Positions 18,536 to 25,947 of a DNA stretch of 64,000 nucleotides are shown one piece after another. The stretch is from positions 1-64,000 of the forward strand of contig JBBEAZ010000044.1 of the NCBI GenBank assembly GCA_040882565.1, read 5' to 3'. Origin of the DNA: CF-162 sp040882565. GTDB lineage: Bacteria; Chloroflexota; Dehalococcoidia; SM23-28-2; RBG-16-64-32. A model generated the notes under the pieces. The model did no database searches. It was not told where the DNA came from and worked only from the letters and a program-made list of their open reading frames with translations. Both the position numbers and the translations under genes were made by a program. The first letter of the stretch is position 1. Every line of letters starts with the position of its first letter.

Positions 18536-19255
18536 TCAGCGGCAGGTGGTTTCGAGATCGCACCAAACGGTGCCTGCCCCGCCCCACAGCCACGGGTCCA
18601 TGATCGCCGGCCCCTCTCCGTGCTCGAAGTTCAGCACGTGGCCCAGTTCGTGACCGATCACGCTTCGCGCGTGGTACAGCGGCTCGATCGGCGAGAGGAA
18701 GATGCCGTTCATCGTGCAAGCCGCGATGTCCGGGTCGACGCAAGCGCCCGGCCACTCGGCATCGTATCGGATGACGATGCCTCCCGAAGCGATTTCAAAC
18801 ACGGGACAACCCAAGTACGCGGCCCACATATCAATCGCACCTTGCGCCGCCGTAGCGAGGATAGGCGCTGGATCGAGGAGTATCGGATAGTCCGGACAGA
18901 ACCGTGATGCGACGGTCGGCACCTCTGCCGGCGCAATCGGGGTCAGTGGCGCCAGCGCGGGTGTGGAGACCGCTGCGAGAACGACCGGCGATGGCGTCGG
19001 TGTCGCCGGCACGGGCGATGCCGTCGGCGTGGCAGACACACGTATCCGTGGCTGAGACGTGACGACGGGGCGCGGCGTCGTCATCGGCTCCCCAAGAAGT
19101 GACGCCGCCGCAGCGCCCGGATACAGTCCGGAAGCGCCCTCAGTGGACGCGCCGCTTCCGGTAGCGAACGAAGCGATCACCAGCGCGGCGACCGCAGCGC
19201 AAAGCAGCGTACCCCCAATGGCCAAGAAGAAACTCCGCCGCACCACCTTCACCAT
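18536..19255 (-). CDS. Membrane-anchored metzincin-type zinc protease
   Basis: A 239-residue protein. An N-terminal membrane anchor (residues 8-32) is followed by a Thr/Pro-rich linker (55-110) and a compact catalytic domain. HELGHVLNFEH (202-212) is the metzincin HExxHxxxxxH zinc site with Glu203 as base, and AIMDP (217-221) supplies the Met-turn, placing it near matrixin-like proteases. Six Cys residues suggest disulfides outside the cell. It lies just upstream of the LPKTG operon on the same strand; whether it processes those surface proteins is not shown. Confidence 0.85.
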   Translation of the reverse strand: MVKVVRRSFFLAIGGTLLCAAVAALVIASFATGSGASTEGASGLYPGAAAASLLGEPMTTPRPVVTSQPRIRVSATPTASPVPATPTPSPVVLAAVSTPALAPLTPIAPAEVPTVASRFCPDYPILLDPAPILATAAQGAIDMWAAYLGCPVFEIASGGIVIRYDAEWPGACVDPDIAACTMNGIFLSPIEPLYHARSVIGHELGHVLNFEHGEGPAIMDPWLWGGAGTVWCDLETTCR

Positions 19256-19348
19256 TCCTCAACAAGTGCAACACGCGGCCTGGCGCAGGTGATACCGCGT
19301 TAGCGGCACGGAGAGGTGAAGGTTCGGTTAAGGGTGGCTTGCGCCGGA

Positions 19349-20134
19349 CTACACGCTGCCGCCGTCGACACGGAGGACGGCGCCAGTCGTGAAGCTGGAG
19401 GCGCGGCTGGCGAGGTAGAGCGCGGCGCCGACGATCTCTACTGGCTCGCCGCCGCGCTGGAGCGCCATCAGCAGGCTGGCTCGGCGCTCGAAGGCAGGCA
19501 TGTCCCACGCCTTGCTGATGTCGGTGAGGAACGGCCCGGCCTGGATCGCGTTCACGCGCACGGACGGTCCGAAAGCGCGCGAAAAGCCCAGGGTCATCGC
19601 CTCGAGTCCGGCCTTCGCCGCCGCATAGGGGATGACGTCCGGCGTCGGGCTGCGCGCAGCGCCGCTGCTGATGTTGATGATCGACCCACCGTTGCCCTGG
19701 GCCATGCGGGCGCCGACCAGCGCCGTGAGCCGAAACGGGCCCTTGAGGTTGACGTCGAGCACCTTGTCCCACAGCTCCTCGGTGACGGCGTCAACACAGG
19801 GGTAGAGGGGCGACATTCCGGCGTTGTTGATGAGCACGTCGACGTGCCCGAACGACTCGTACGCGGCGGCCACCAGGCCATCGATCTCTTCCCAGCGGCC
19901 CACGTGGCAAGCGTGCCCGATTGCTCGGCGGCCCGTGAGGCGGATAATCTCCGTCGCTGTGTCGTCGCAGGAGTCCTGCTTGCGGCTGACGATCATCACG
20001 TCGGCACCGAAGCGGGCGAGGGTCAGCGCCATCTCGCGGCCCAGGCCGCGGCTGCCGCCGGTGACCAACGCTGCCTTGCCGGTGAGGTCAAACAGGCTCG
20101 CCGGATCGCCGTCCCAGACGTATGGTTCGCTCAT
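19349..20134 (-). CDS. SDR-family oxidoreductase
   Basis: A 261-residue classical short-chain dehydrogenase. It has the NAD(P)-binding TGGSRGLGRE motif (TGxxxGxG), NNAG, the catalytic Ser in INISSGAA and the YAAAK pair (YxxxK). SRK after the second strand favours NADP(H). It diverges from an acyl-CoA dehydrogenase gene 68 bases away, which suggests use on an acyl or alcohol intermediate of fatty-acid-type catabolism. The exact substrate is unknown; a 3-oxoacyl reductase or polyol dehydrogenase activity would fit the family. Confidence 0.88.
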   Translation of the reverse strand: MSEPYVWDGDPASLFDLTGKAALVTGGSRGLGREMALTLARFGADVMIVSRKQDSCDDTATEIIRLTGRRAIGHACHVGRWEEIDGLVAAAYESFGHVDVLINNAGMSPLYPCVDAVTEELWDKVLDVNLKGPFRLTALVGARMAQGNGGSIINISSGAARSPTPDVIPYAAAKAGLEAMTLGFSRAFGPSVRVNAIQAGPFLTDISKAWDMPAFERRASLLMALQRGGEPVEIVGAALYLASRASSFTTGAVLRVDGGSV

Positions 20135-20202
20135 CGCCCCGCATCATAGCCGACGGCAGGCGGCGCGTCACACACAACGCATTTGGTATCCTGTGCAACG
20201 CA

Positions 20203-21351
20203 ATGCAACTGACCGAGGCCCAGCGCATGATCTACAGCACCGCGAAAGCGTTCGCGGAGCGCGAGATACGGCCGCACGTTCGCGAGCGCGCCAACGACGA
20301 GTCGTTCCCGCTCGAGATCATGCGGAAGCTGGCCGATAACGGCCTGCTCGCCGGGCCGTTTCCGGAGGAGTACGGCGGCGCGGGGATCGACAATGTGTCG
20401 TACGTCCTGCTGTGCGAGGCGATCGGCGGCGCAAGCCCGTCTGTGTTCACGGCGGCGCTCACGGTCCAGCTTTCGCTGGTCAGCACGGCGATCTACGTCT
20501 TCGGGTCTGAGGAGCAGCGCCGGCGCTGGCTGCCGGACCTGTTCTCGGCGAAGACCATTGGCGCCTTCGCGCTGTCGGAGCCGAACGTTGGCTCAGACCC
20601 GGCGGCGATGGAGCTGACGGCGGTGCGCAACGAGGGCGGCTGGGTGCTGAACGGCAGCAAGTTCTGGATCTCCAACGGCTGCCAGGCCGACGTCATCGTC
20701 GTCTTTGCGCAGACCGACGTCGGCTCGCGGCACAAGGGAATCGCCGCGTTCGTGGTCGACGGCGACGCCGCGGGCCTCGAACGCCAACCGATCAACGAGA
20801 AGCTCGGCCTCCACGCGTCGAACACGGCGGCGCTCTTCTTCGACGGCGTCCACGTCGCGGACGACCGGCTGCTCGGCAAGGCGGGCGACGGCTTCAAGAT
20901 CGCCCAGACCTCGCTCGAATCGGGACGCACGTCGACGGCGGCGTGCGCTGTCGGCATCATCCAGTCGTGCCTGGACGCGTGCGTGAGCTACGCCAACCAG
21001 CGCGAGCAGTGGGGCAAGCCGATCGCCACCCACCAGTTGATCCAGGAGATGGTCGCGGACATGGCCACCGACTGCGAGGCGGCGCGGCTGCTCACCATCC
21101 AGGCGGCGCAGACGCGCGACGACGGCGAACGCGCGACGAAGGCCATCGTCATGGCCAAGTCATTCGCCACCGAGGCGGCGGTCCGCGCCGCGCGCACAGC
21201 TATTTCCCTACACGGCGGCGTCGGCTACCTCGGCGAGTACCCGGTCGAGGGTCTGCTCCGCGACGCCATCGGCCTCTCGCTGTACGAGGGCACGACGCAG
21301 ATCCAGAAGTTGCTGCTGGGCCGCGAGGTGCTGGGCGTCAGCGCGTTCTGA
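20203..21351 (+). CDS. Acyl-CoA dehydrogenase
   Basis: A 382-residue FAD enzyme of normal family length. The start is set at the ATG 20203 (MQLTEAQRMIYSTAKAFAERE), which matches the usual N-terminal helix. The middle domain has GAFALSEPNVGSDPA and WVLNGSKFWISNG. The C-terminal helical domain has HGGVGYLGEYPVEGLLRDA and LYEGTTQIQK, whose Glu is the family catalytic base. It oxidises an acyl-CoA to the 2-enoyl-CoA and passes electrons to ETF. Chain length or branching preference cannot be told. The gene is divergent from the SDR gene. Confidence 0.93.
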   Translation: MQLTEAQRMIYSTAKAFAEREIRPHVRERANDESFPLEIMRKLADNGLLAGPFPEEYGGAGIDNVSYVLLCEAIGGASPSVFTAALTVQLSLVSTAIYVFGSEEQRRRWLPDLFSAKTIGAFALSEPNVGSDPAAMELTAVRNEGGWVLNGSKFWISNGCQADVIVVFAQTDVGSRHKGIAAFVVDGDAAGLERQPINEKLGLHASNTAALFFDGVHVADDRLLGKAGDGFKIAQTSLESGRTSTAACAVGIIQSCLDACVSYANQREQWGKPIATHQLIQEMVADMATDCEAARLLTIQAAQTRDDGERATKAIVMAKSFATEAAVRAARTAISLHGGVGYLGEYPVEGLLRDAIGLSLYEGTTQIQKLLLGREVLGVSAF

Positions 21352-21386
21352 GTTTGTTTGGCAAATTCGATGACGGTGGTGCAGGA

Positions 21387-21752
21387 TCAGTCCGGTTCGC
21401 CGCGCAGAGGCGTCATCCGCACCCGCCCGCTCTCGATGACCGAGAAGTGACCGATCCAGTCGTCTCGGCCGCTAATCGCTGACACAACGATTTGAGTCAG
21501 GACCTCCGCGTTGCTTGCCCGCAATCGCAAGAGAATTACACCTGCCGAGAGCGGGAGTCCAATCTTGAACGCCAACTCTCCAAAGTCCTGGTCGAACGTG
21601 AGAACGATACGATCTTCGTGGCGAGCCCGCGCGAGCACTTCAATGTCGGTTGCGCCCGATGCGTCTTCGCTGGTGGACGCCACTTCATGGCCGAGCGACC
21701 GGAGAGCCTCAATGGTCTCCCTCGCGATGTTTTCGTTGGCGAGAATGCGCAT
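21387..21752 (-). CDS. DUF5615 PIN-like protein (putative toxin-type partner)
   Basis: A 121-residue protein. MRILANENIARETIEALRSLGHEV and VLTFDQDFGELA contain the acidic residues (DEN-like N7/E8 and DxDF) conserved in the DUF5615 branch of PIN-like nucleases. It starts 10 bases after the stop of the DUF433 gene. DUF433-DUF5615 pairs are widespread and look like toxin-antitoxin modules, but I know of no demonstrated activity for this subgroup. Convergent with the acyl-CoA dehydrogenase gene. Confidence 0.85.
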   Translation of the reverse strand: MRILANENIARETIEALRSLGHEVASTSEDASGATDIEVLARARHEDRIVLTFDQDFGELAFKIGLPLSAGVILLRLRASNAEVLTQIVVSAISGRDDWIGHFSVIESGRVRMTPLRGEPD

Positions 21753-21762
21753 TCAGGCGAGA

Positions 21763-21993
21763 TTATGCGTTGAGCGGATAGACCTTCTCGGCCTGGAGAG
21801 TAGCGCTGGCGTATTGTAGACACGCTCGGATGTCGTCCACGGTCAGGGTTGGGTAGCTCTTGAGCACCGCTTCCTCCGTCCAGCCCTGGGCTAGCAAATC
21901 AATGATGAACTCGACGGCCAGGCGTGTTCCTTTGACCACGGGCTTGCCCGCGAGGACATCGGGGTTCAGTTCGATTCGTTCTTGCCAATCCAT
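21763..21993 (-). CDS. DUF433 small DNA-binding-type protein (putative antitoxin partner)
   Basis: A 76-residue protein with the DUF433 signature: a leading NPDVLAGKPVVKGTRLAVEFI, then LLAQGWTEEAVLKSYPTLTVDDIRACL, an HTH-like helical core. The ATG at 21993 is chosen because GAGAG lies just upstream; an in-frame ATG 24 bases earlier exists. It precedes the DUF5615 gene and the pair diverges from the nurA-herA-sbcDC operon. Confidence 0.87.
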   Translation of the reverse strand: MDWQERIELNPDVLAGKPVVKGTRLAVEFIIDLLAQGWTEEAVLKSYPTLTVDDIRACLQYASATLQAEKVYPLNA

Positions 21994-22098
21994 CGCGCTC
22001 TCATTGTACAGCGCCATCTAGTGCCACTTGCCCCTTGCCAACAATTCGCGGCAATGCTTCCGTTGACTTGTGAACTGCCAAACGCGAACCTCTAGCCG

Positions 22099-23085
22099 AT
22101 GCCCTTGACCCTTCGCCTCGACCCCTGGACTCCTTCTTATGAGTCCGCGCTGCAGGTCGAAGAAGAGGACGCCGGCGGGGTGCCCAATGTGAAGCATTTC
22201 GTCGAGACAGACGATTGGCGCGTCATCGAGCCGACCCCGCCCGAGCCGTTCCCTGAATCGGTCTTCTTCATCGACGGCGTGCGGCGCATCGACACGGGCG
22301 TCGTCGACGAAGCCGACGGCGGTATCGCCTACGGTCTCCTCGGGTCGTTTGCGGCAGGCGCCACGGTGCATCGCGGAGGACGCGCCGAGATCTATCGTGA
22401 GTTGATCGAGCGCCGGGTTGTGCTCGGCGCGGGCCGGGAACAGGATCCGATCCGCGTGCCTGCCGGAAGCGTGACGTTGCACTACGAGCCCTCGAGCACA
22501 CCCGAGAACTCCCGCTCGAAGGTCGTCGCGGAGATCCAGGTGCTGATGCGCAAGCTCGAAGGCGACCTCGGACGAGAAATCGCGCAGCAGGCAGCGCTGA
22601 CTTTCGTGGACGGCCCGCTAACGTACTTGCTGCCGCTTGAAGAGCCGATCCTCGGCTATGTGAAGACGCACTCCCGATACTACGTCGGCCCCGATCTCAT
22701 GCCGGTGTTGAACGCCCTGACGACAGGCACGCGCACCCCCGTCTTCCAGTTCGGGAGCGAGGGCGTCGGGCGCTACTCGTGGTACACGCGCGTTGGCCCT
22801 CGCCGCGCGCTCGACTACTCGATGGCCGGAGTGGTGCGCGTCGAGATCTCATCGACCGTGGGCGCGCAGACCGCCGCACGCTACGCGGACCTGTCGACAG
22901 CAATCCTCCCGCGCTTCGCGACGACGGCCGCGTGGGACCCGCGCGCCCCACAGAACCTGTATCCCGTGAGCGCGCTCGAATCGCGCTTGCACCAACGGAT
23001 GGGCGACCGCGAGTTCGTGCGACGGAGCATCGCGGTGCACTTCCAGCGCCTGATGTCCGATGGATCCGTAGGAGAGGCCGCTTGA
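22099..23085 (+). CDS. nurA: NurA-domain nuclease
   Basis: A 328-residue protein with the NurA signature strand FFIDGVRRIDTG, where the DG acidic site coordinates Mn, and later YVGPDLMPVL and VRVEIS segments typical of the RNase H-like NurA core. NurA is a 5'-3' single-strand exonuclease and endonuclease that works on DNA ends with the HerA ring translocase. The next gene is herA, overlapping by 4 bases, followed by sbcD and sbcC, so the whole end-resection set is encoded together. No clear ribosome site precedes the ATG. Confidence 0.85.
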   Translation: MPLTLRLDPWTPSYESALQVEEEDAGGVPNVKHFVETDDWRVIEPTPPEPFPESVFFIDGVRRIDTGVVDEADGGIAYGLLGSFAAGATVHRGGRAEIYRELIERRVVLGAGREQDPIRVPAGSVTLHYEPSSTPENSRSKVVAEIQVLMRKLEGDLGREIAQQAALTFVDGPLTYLLPLEEPILGYVKTHSRYYVGPDLMPVLNALTTGTRTPVFQFGSEGVGRYSWYTRVGPRRALDYSMAGVVRVEISSTVGAQTAARYADLSTAILPRFATTAAWDPRAPQNLYPVSALESRLHQRMGDREFVRRSIAVHFQRLMSDGSVGEAA

Positions 23086-23114
23086 ACCCGGTCGGCTCCG
23101 GCGGATCCGTAGGA
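23062..23114 (+). repeat. 12-bp direct repeat at the nurA-herA junction
   Basis: GGATCCGTAGGA occurs at 23062-23073 and again at 23103-23114. The first copy carries the ribosome site for herA. The second lies 20 bases inside herA in another reading frame. It may be a small local duplication. Confidence 0.6.
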
Positions 23115-24755
23115 AACGTCCTCGGCACGGATGACGCGCACCCACTCGACTTCTGGGTGGCGATCGACCCCGAGTCGTACCTGCAGCTCGACGACGTCGT
23201 CGCGGTCGATACCAAGGTGCCTGGCCGGGAGGACATCACGCTCTACGGGGTGGTGGACATGGTCCGCGCTAGACACGAAGGCACGAAGTTCGACTCGGAC
23301 GTCTTCCACAGCGACGTCATCCCGATGAACGTCACCACGGCGGCGCACGTGTCCGTAACACGCGTCGAACCAGAGGTATTCGTGCCGCCGCAGCCCGGCA
23401 ACCCGGCGCGCCGAGCGGTGGACGCCGAGCGGGACACAGCACTGTACTTCGACAGCATGGAGCACAAGTTTGGAGCGGGGCTTTCACGCGAGGGCGACGT
23501 GATCTGGGGCAACCTGGAGTTCCTCGACGGCACGAAGGGCGCGCACGTGAACATCTCCGGGATCTCGGGGGTGGCGACGAAGACGAGTTGCGCGATGTTC
23601 CTGTTGTACAGTCTCTTCCACTCGCAGGTGCTCGGCACGCAGAGCCACAACGCCCGCGCCGTGATCTTTAACGTCAAGGGCGAGGACCTGATGTTCGCCG
23701 ACAAGCCGAACGCCAGGTTGAAGCCCGACGACGAGAAAAAGTACGCGCAGCTCGGCCTCGACTGCGGGCCGTTCCAGGACGTCGGCCTCTGGTCGCCGGC
23801 GAGCAAGAACAGCGCGTTCGAGATCGTGCACAGTCTTGGTTCGCGGCAGGAGGGCGTGACGGCGTACTGCTGGTCATTGCGCGAATTCTGCCAGGGCCGG
23901 TTGCTCCGCTTCCTTTTCGCCGAGGCGGACAGCGAGACGAGCCAGCTCTCGTACGCAGTTTCGGTCGTCGAGCGCTACCTCTATTCCACTACTTACGGCC
24001 AGCCGGCCGACCGCACATGGGTGGAGATCGACGGCCAGCGGATCACCACCTTCGAGGACCTCGTCACCCACATCACGGACCAGCGCGACGTCGTTTTCGC
24101 GCGCGGCAACCTGGCGGCCGGCACGCAGGACGCCTTCCTGCGCCGGCTGACCGCGGCGGGCGACATGGCCGGGCACCTGATCCGCAAGCTCGACTCGAAG
24201 GACGACGAGCAGCGGCACCGCATCGAGTGGGACGCACACCAACTCAACGTGATCGACATCCACGGGCTGCACGACCGCGCCAAGCGCTTCGTAGTGGGCG
24301 TCGTGCTCAAGCAGCTGCTCGAGGAGAAGGACGCGCATGGGACGCGGCACCCGCTCGTGTTCGTCGTCCTCGACGAGCTGAACAAGTACGCGCCGCGCGA
24401 CGGCTGGAGCCCGATCAAGGAAGTCGTGCTCGACATCGCGGAGCGCGGCCGCAGCCTCGGCGTGATCCTGATCGGCGCGCAGCAGACGGCGAGCGAAGTC
24501 GAGCGACGGGTCGTCGCCAACGCTTCGTTTCGCATCGCGGGCCGTTTGGACGCGGCTGAGGCCGAACGCAGTGAGTACGGCTTCCTGACGCAGGCTGCCC
24601 GGGCGCGGGCATCCCTGCTGAAGCCAGGGAGCATGTTCATGCATCAGCCGGAGATCCCGGTGCCTTTGCTGCTACAGTTTCCGTTCCCGGCCTGGGCCAC
24701 GCGACCGGATGAGGTGGCGGAGACGGCCGAAATCCCCCAGGGGTTCCGCCGCTAG
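23082..24755 (+). CDS. herA: HerA-like ATP-driven DNA translocase
   Basis: A 557-residue protein starting at TTG 23082, which overlaps the nurA stop (TTGA) and follows AGGAGAGG by 4 bases. The N-terminal beta-barrel HAS domain (about 1-130) leads into a RecA-like ATPase. The P-loop is unusual: ISGISGVATKTS lacks the canonical GK[ST] glycine, a form I associate with a bacterial HerA subgroup. Walker B is clear (VFVVLDELNKYAP), with GVILIGAQQTASEV as sensor region. It should form a hexamer with NurA to resect DNA ends. Confidence 0.85.
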   Translation: MNPVGSGGSVGNVLGTDDAHPLDFWVAIDPESYLQLDDVVAVDTKVPGREDITLYGVVDMVRARHEGTKFDSDVFHSDVIPMNVTTAAHVSVTRVEPEVFVPPQPGNPARRAVDAERDTALYFDSMEHKFGAGLSREGDVIWGNLEFLDGTKGAHVNISGISGVATKTSCAMFLLYSLFHSQVLGTQSHNARAVIFNVKGEDLMFADKPNARLKPDDEKKYAQLGLDCGPFQDVGLWSPASKNSAFEIVHSLGSRQEGVTAYCWSLREFCQGRLLRFLFAEADSETSQLSYAVSVVERYLYSTTYGQPADRTWVEIDGQRITTFEDLVTHITDQRDVVFARGNLAAGTQDAFLRRLTAAGDMAGHLIRKLDSKDDEQRHRIEWDAHQLNVIDIHGLHDRAKRFVVGVVLKQLLEEKDAHGTRHPLVFVVLDELNKYAPRDGWSPIKEVVLDIAERGRSLGVILIGAQQTASEVERRVVANASFRIAGRLDAAEAERSEYGFLTQAARARASLLKPGSMFMHQPEIPVPLLLQFPFPAWATRPDEVAETAEIPQGFRR

Positions 24756-24768
24756 CGGGGAACACCCG

Positions 24769-25947
24769 ATGCGCTTCCTGCACACGTCTGACTGGCACGT
24801 CGGCAAGCCGCTCCGCAACCAGAAGCGCGACGATGAGTACGCCGCCGCGCTGGCAGAGGTGCTGGCGATCGCGAAGAGCGAGCACGTCGACTGCGTGCTG
24901 ATCGCGGGCGATGTCTTCGACTCGGCCGTCCCTCCCCACGAGGCCGAGCGGATCGTCTTTCACTTCTTCGGCGAACTCGCCGGAGCTGAGATCCCGGCCG
25001 TGGTAATCGCCGGGAACCACGATCATCCGCGGCGCTGGAACGCTTATGCGCCTGTGCTGCGACATCTCGGAATCCACGTGCGCGGGGAGCCTGTCAGCAT
25101 CGACGAAGGCGGCGTAATCGAGATGCCGTCTCGCGATGGCTCGGAGACGGCCGTGATCGCGGCGTTGCCCTGGGTCAGCGAACGCAAGGTGCGGGACTTC
25201 GAGTCGCTGATGCTGGAGGGGGCGCATCTGCAGGAGTACGCCGAGGGCGTGGCGAAGATGATGAAGCACCTGAGCACGGCGTTCCGGCCCGGCGCCGTGA
25301 ACTTGCTGATCACGCACGTGCTACTGGAGGATGCGAAGATCGGCGGGCCAGAGAGCGGCGAGCGGCCGCTGCATATGGGCCAGGCGTACGTGGTGCGGCG
25401 GCAGGCGCTGCCGTCCGAGGCGCAGTACATCGCGCTCGGCCATGTGCACATGCCTCAGGACACCGGGCTGGCCAACGGCTGCTACAGCGGCTCGCTGCTG
25501 CAGTGCGACTTCGGGGAGGCCGGTCAACAGAAGCGAGTCGCAATCGTGGATATCGCCCCCGGACGGAAGGCGCAGGTGCAGTCGGTCCCGCTCACGTCAC
25601 CGAAGCAGTTGCGCAACGTCGGCACGCACAAGGCCGGCGTCACGCTGGATGAACTGAAGGCGCTCGCACCCGACGTGCGCGAGGACTACGTCAAGGTGTT
25701 CGTCAAGGTCGACCGGCCCCTGCCGGGGCTCGCCGAGCAGGTGCGCGAGATCATCCCGAACGCGGTCGACATCGTCGTCGAGCGGATGGACGTCGAAACG
25801 CAGGACGACGGGCCCTCGGTGCAGGGAATGTCGGCCGAGGAGCTGATGACGACGTACTACACCGGCACCTACGGCACGGCGCCCGATCCGAAACTGGTTG
25901 CGCTGTTCACGCGGCTGCACGAAGAGGTCGCCAGTGCGGCCGATTAA
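24769..25947 (+). CDS. sbcD: SbcD/Mre11-type DNA exonuclease subunit
   Basis: A 392-residue calcineurin-like phosphoesterase. MRFLHTSDWHVGK, IAGDVFDSA and VIAGNHDHPRRW hold the metal-binding Asp, His and Asn residues, and ALGHVHMPQ the late His motif. The ATG at 24769 is used because the protein starts directly with the first motif. With SbcC it forms the Mn-dependent nuclease that opens hairpins and trims protein-blocked or broken ends. It starts 13 bases after herA and overlaps sbcC by 14 bases. Confidence 0.95.
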   Translation: MRFLHTSDWHVGKPLRNQKRDDEYAAALAEVLAIAKSEHVDCVLIAGDVFDSAVPPHEAERIVFHFFGELAGAEIPAVVIAGNHDHPRRWNAYAPVLRHLGIHVRGEPVSIDEGGVIEMPSRDGSETAVIAALPWVSERKVRDFESLMLEGAHLQEYAEGVAKMMKHLSTAFRPGAVNLLITHVLLEDAKIGGPESGERPLHMGQAYVVRRQALPSEAQYIALGHVHMPQDTGLANGCYSGSLLQCDFGEAGQQKRVAIVDIAPGRKAQVQSVPLTSPKQLRNVGTHKAGVTLDELKALAPDVREDYVKVFVKVDRPLPGLAEQVREIIPNAVDIVVERMDVETQDDGPSVQGMSAEELMTTYYTGTYGTAPDPKLVALFTRLHEEVASAAD

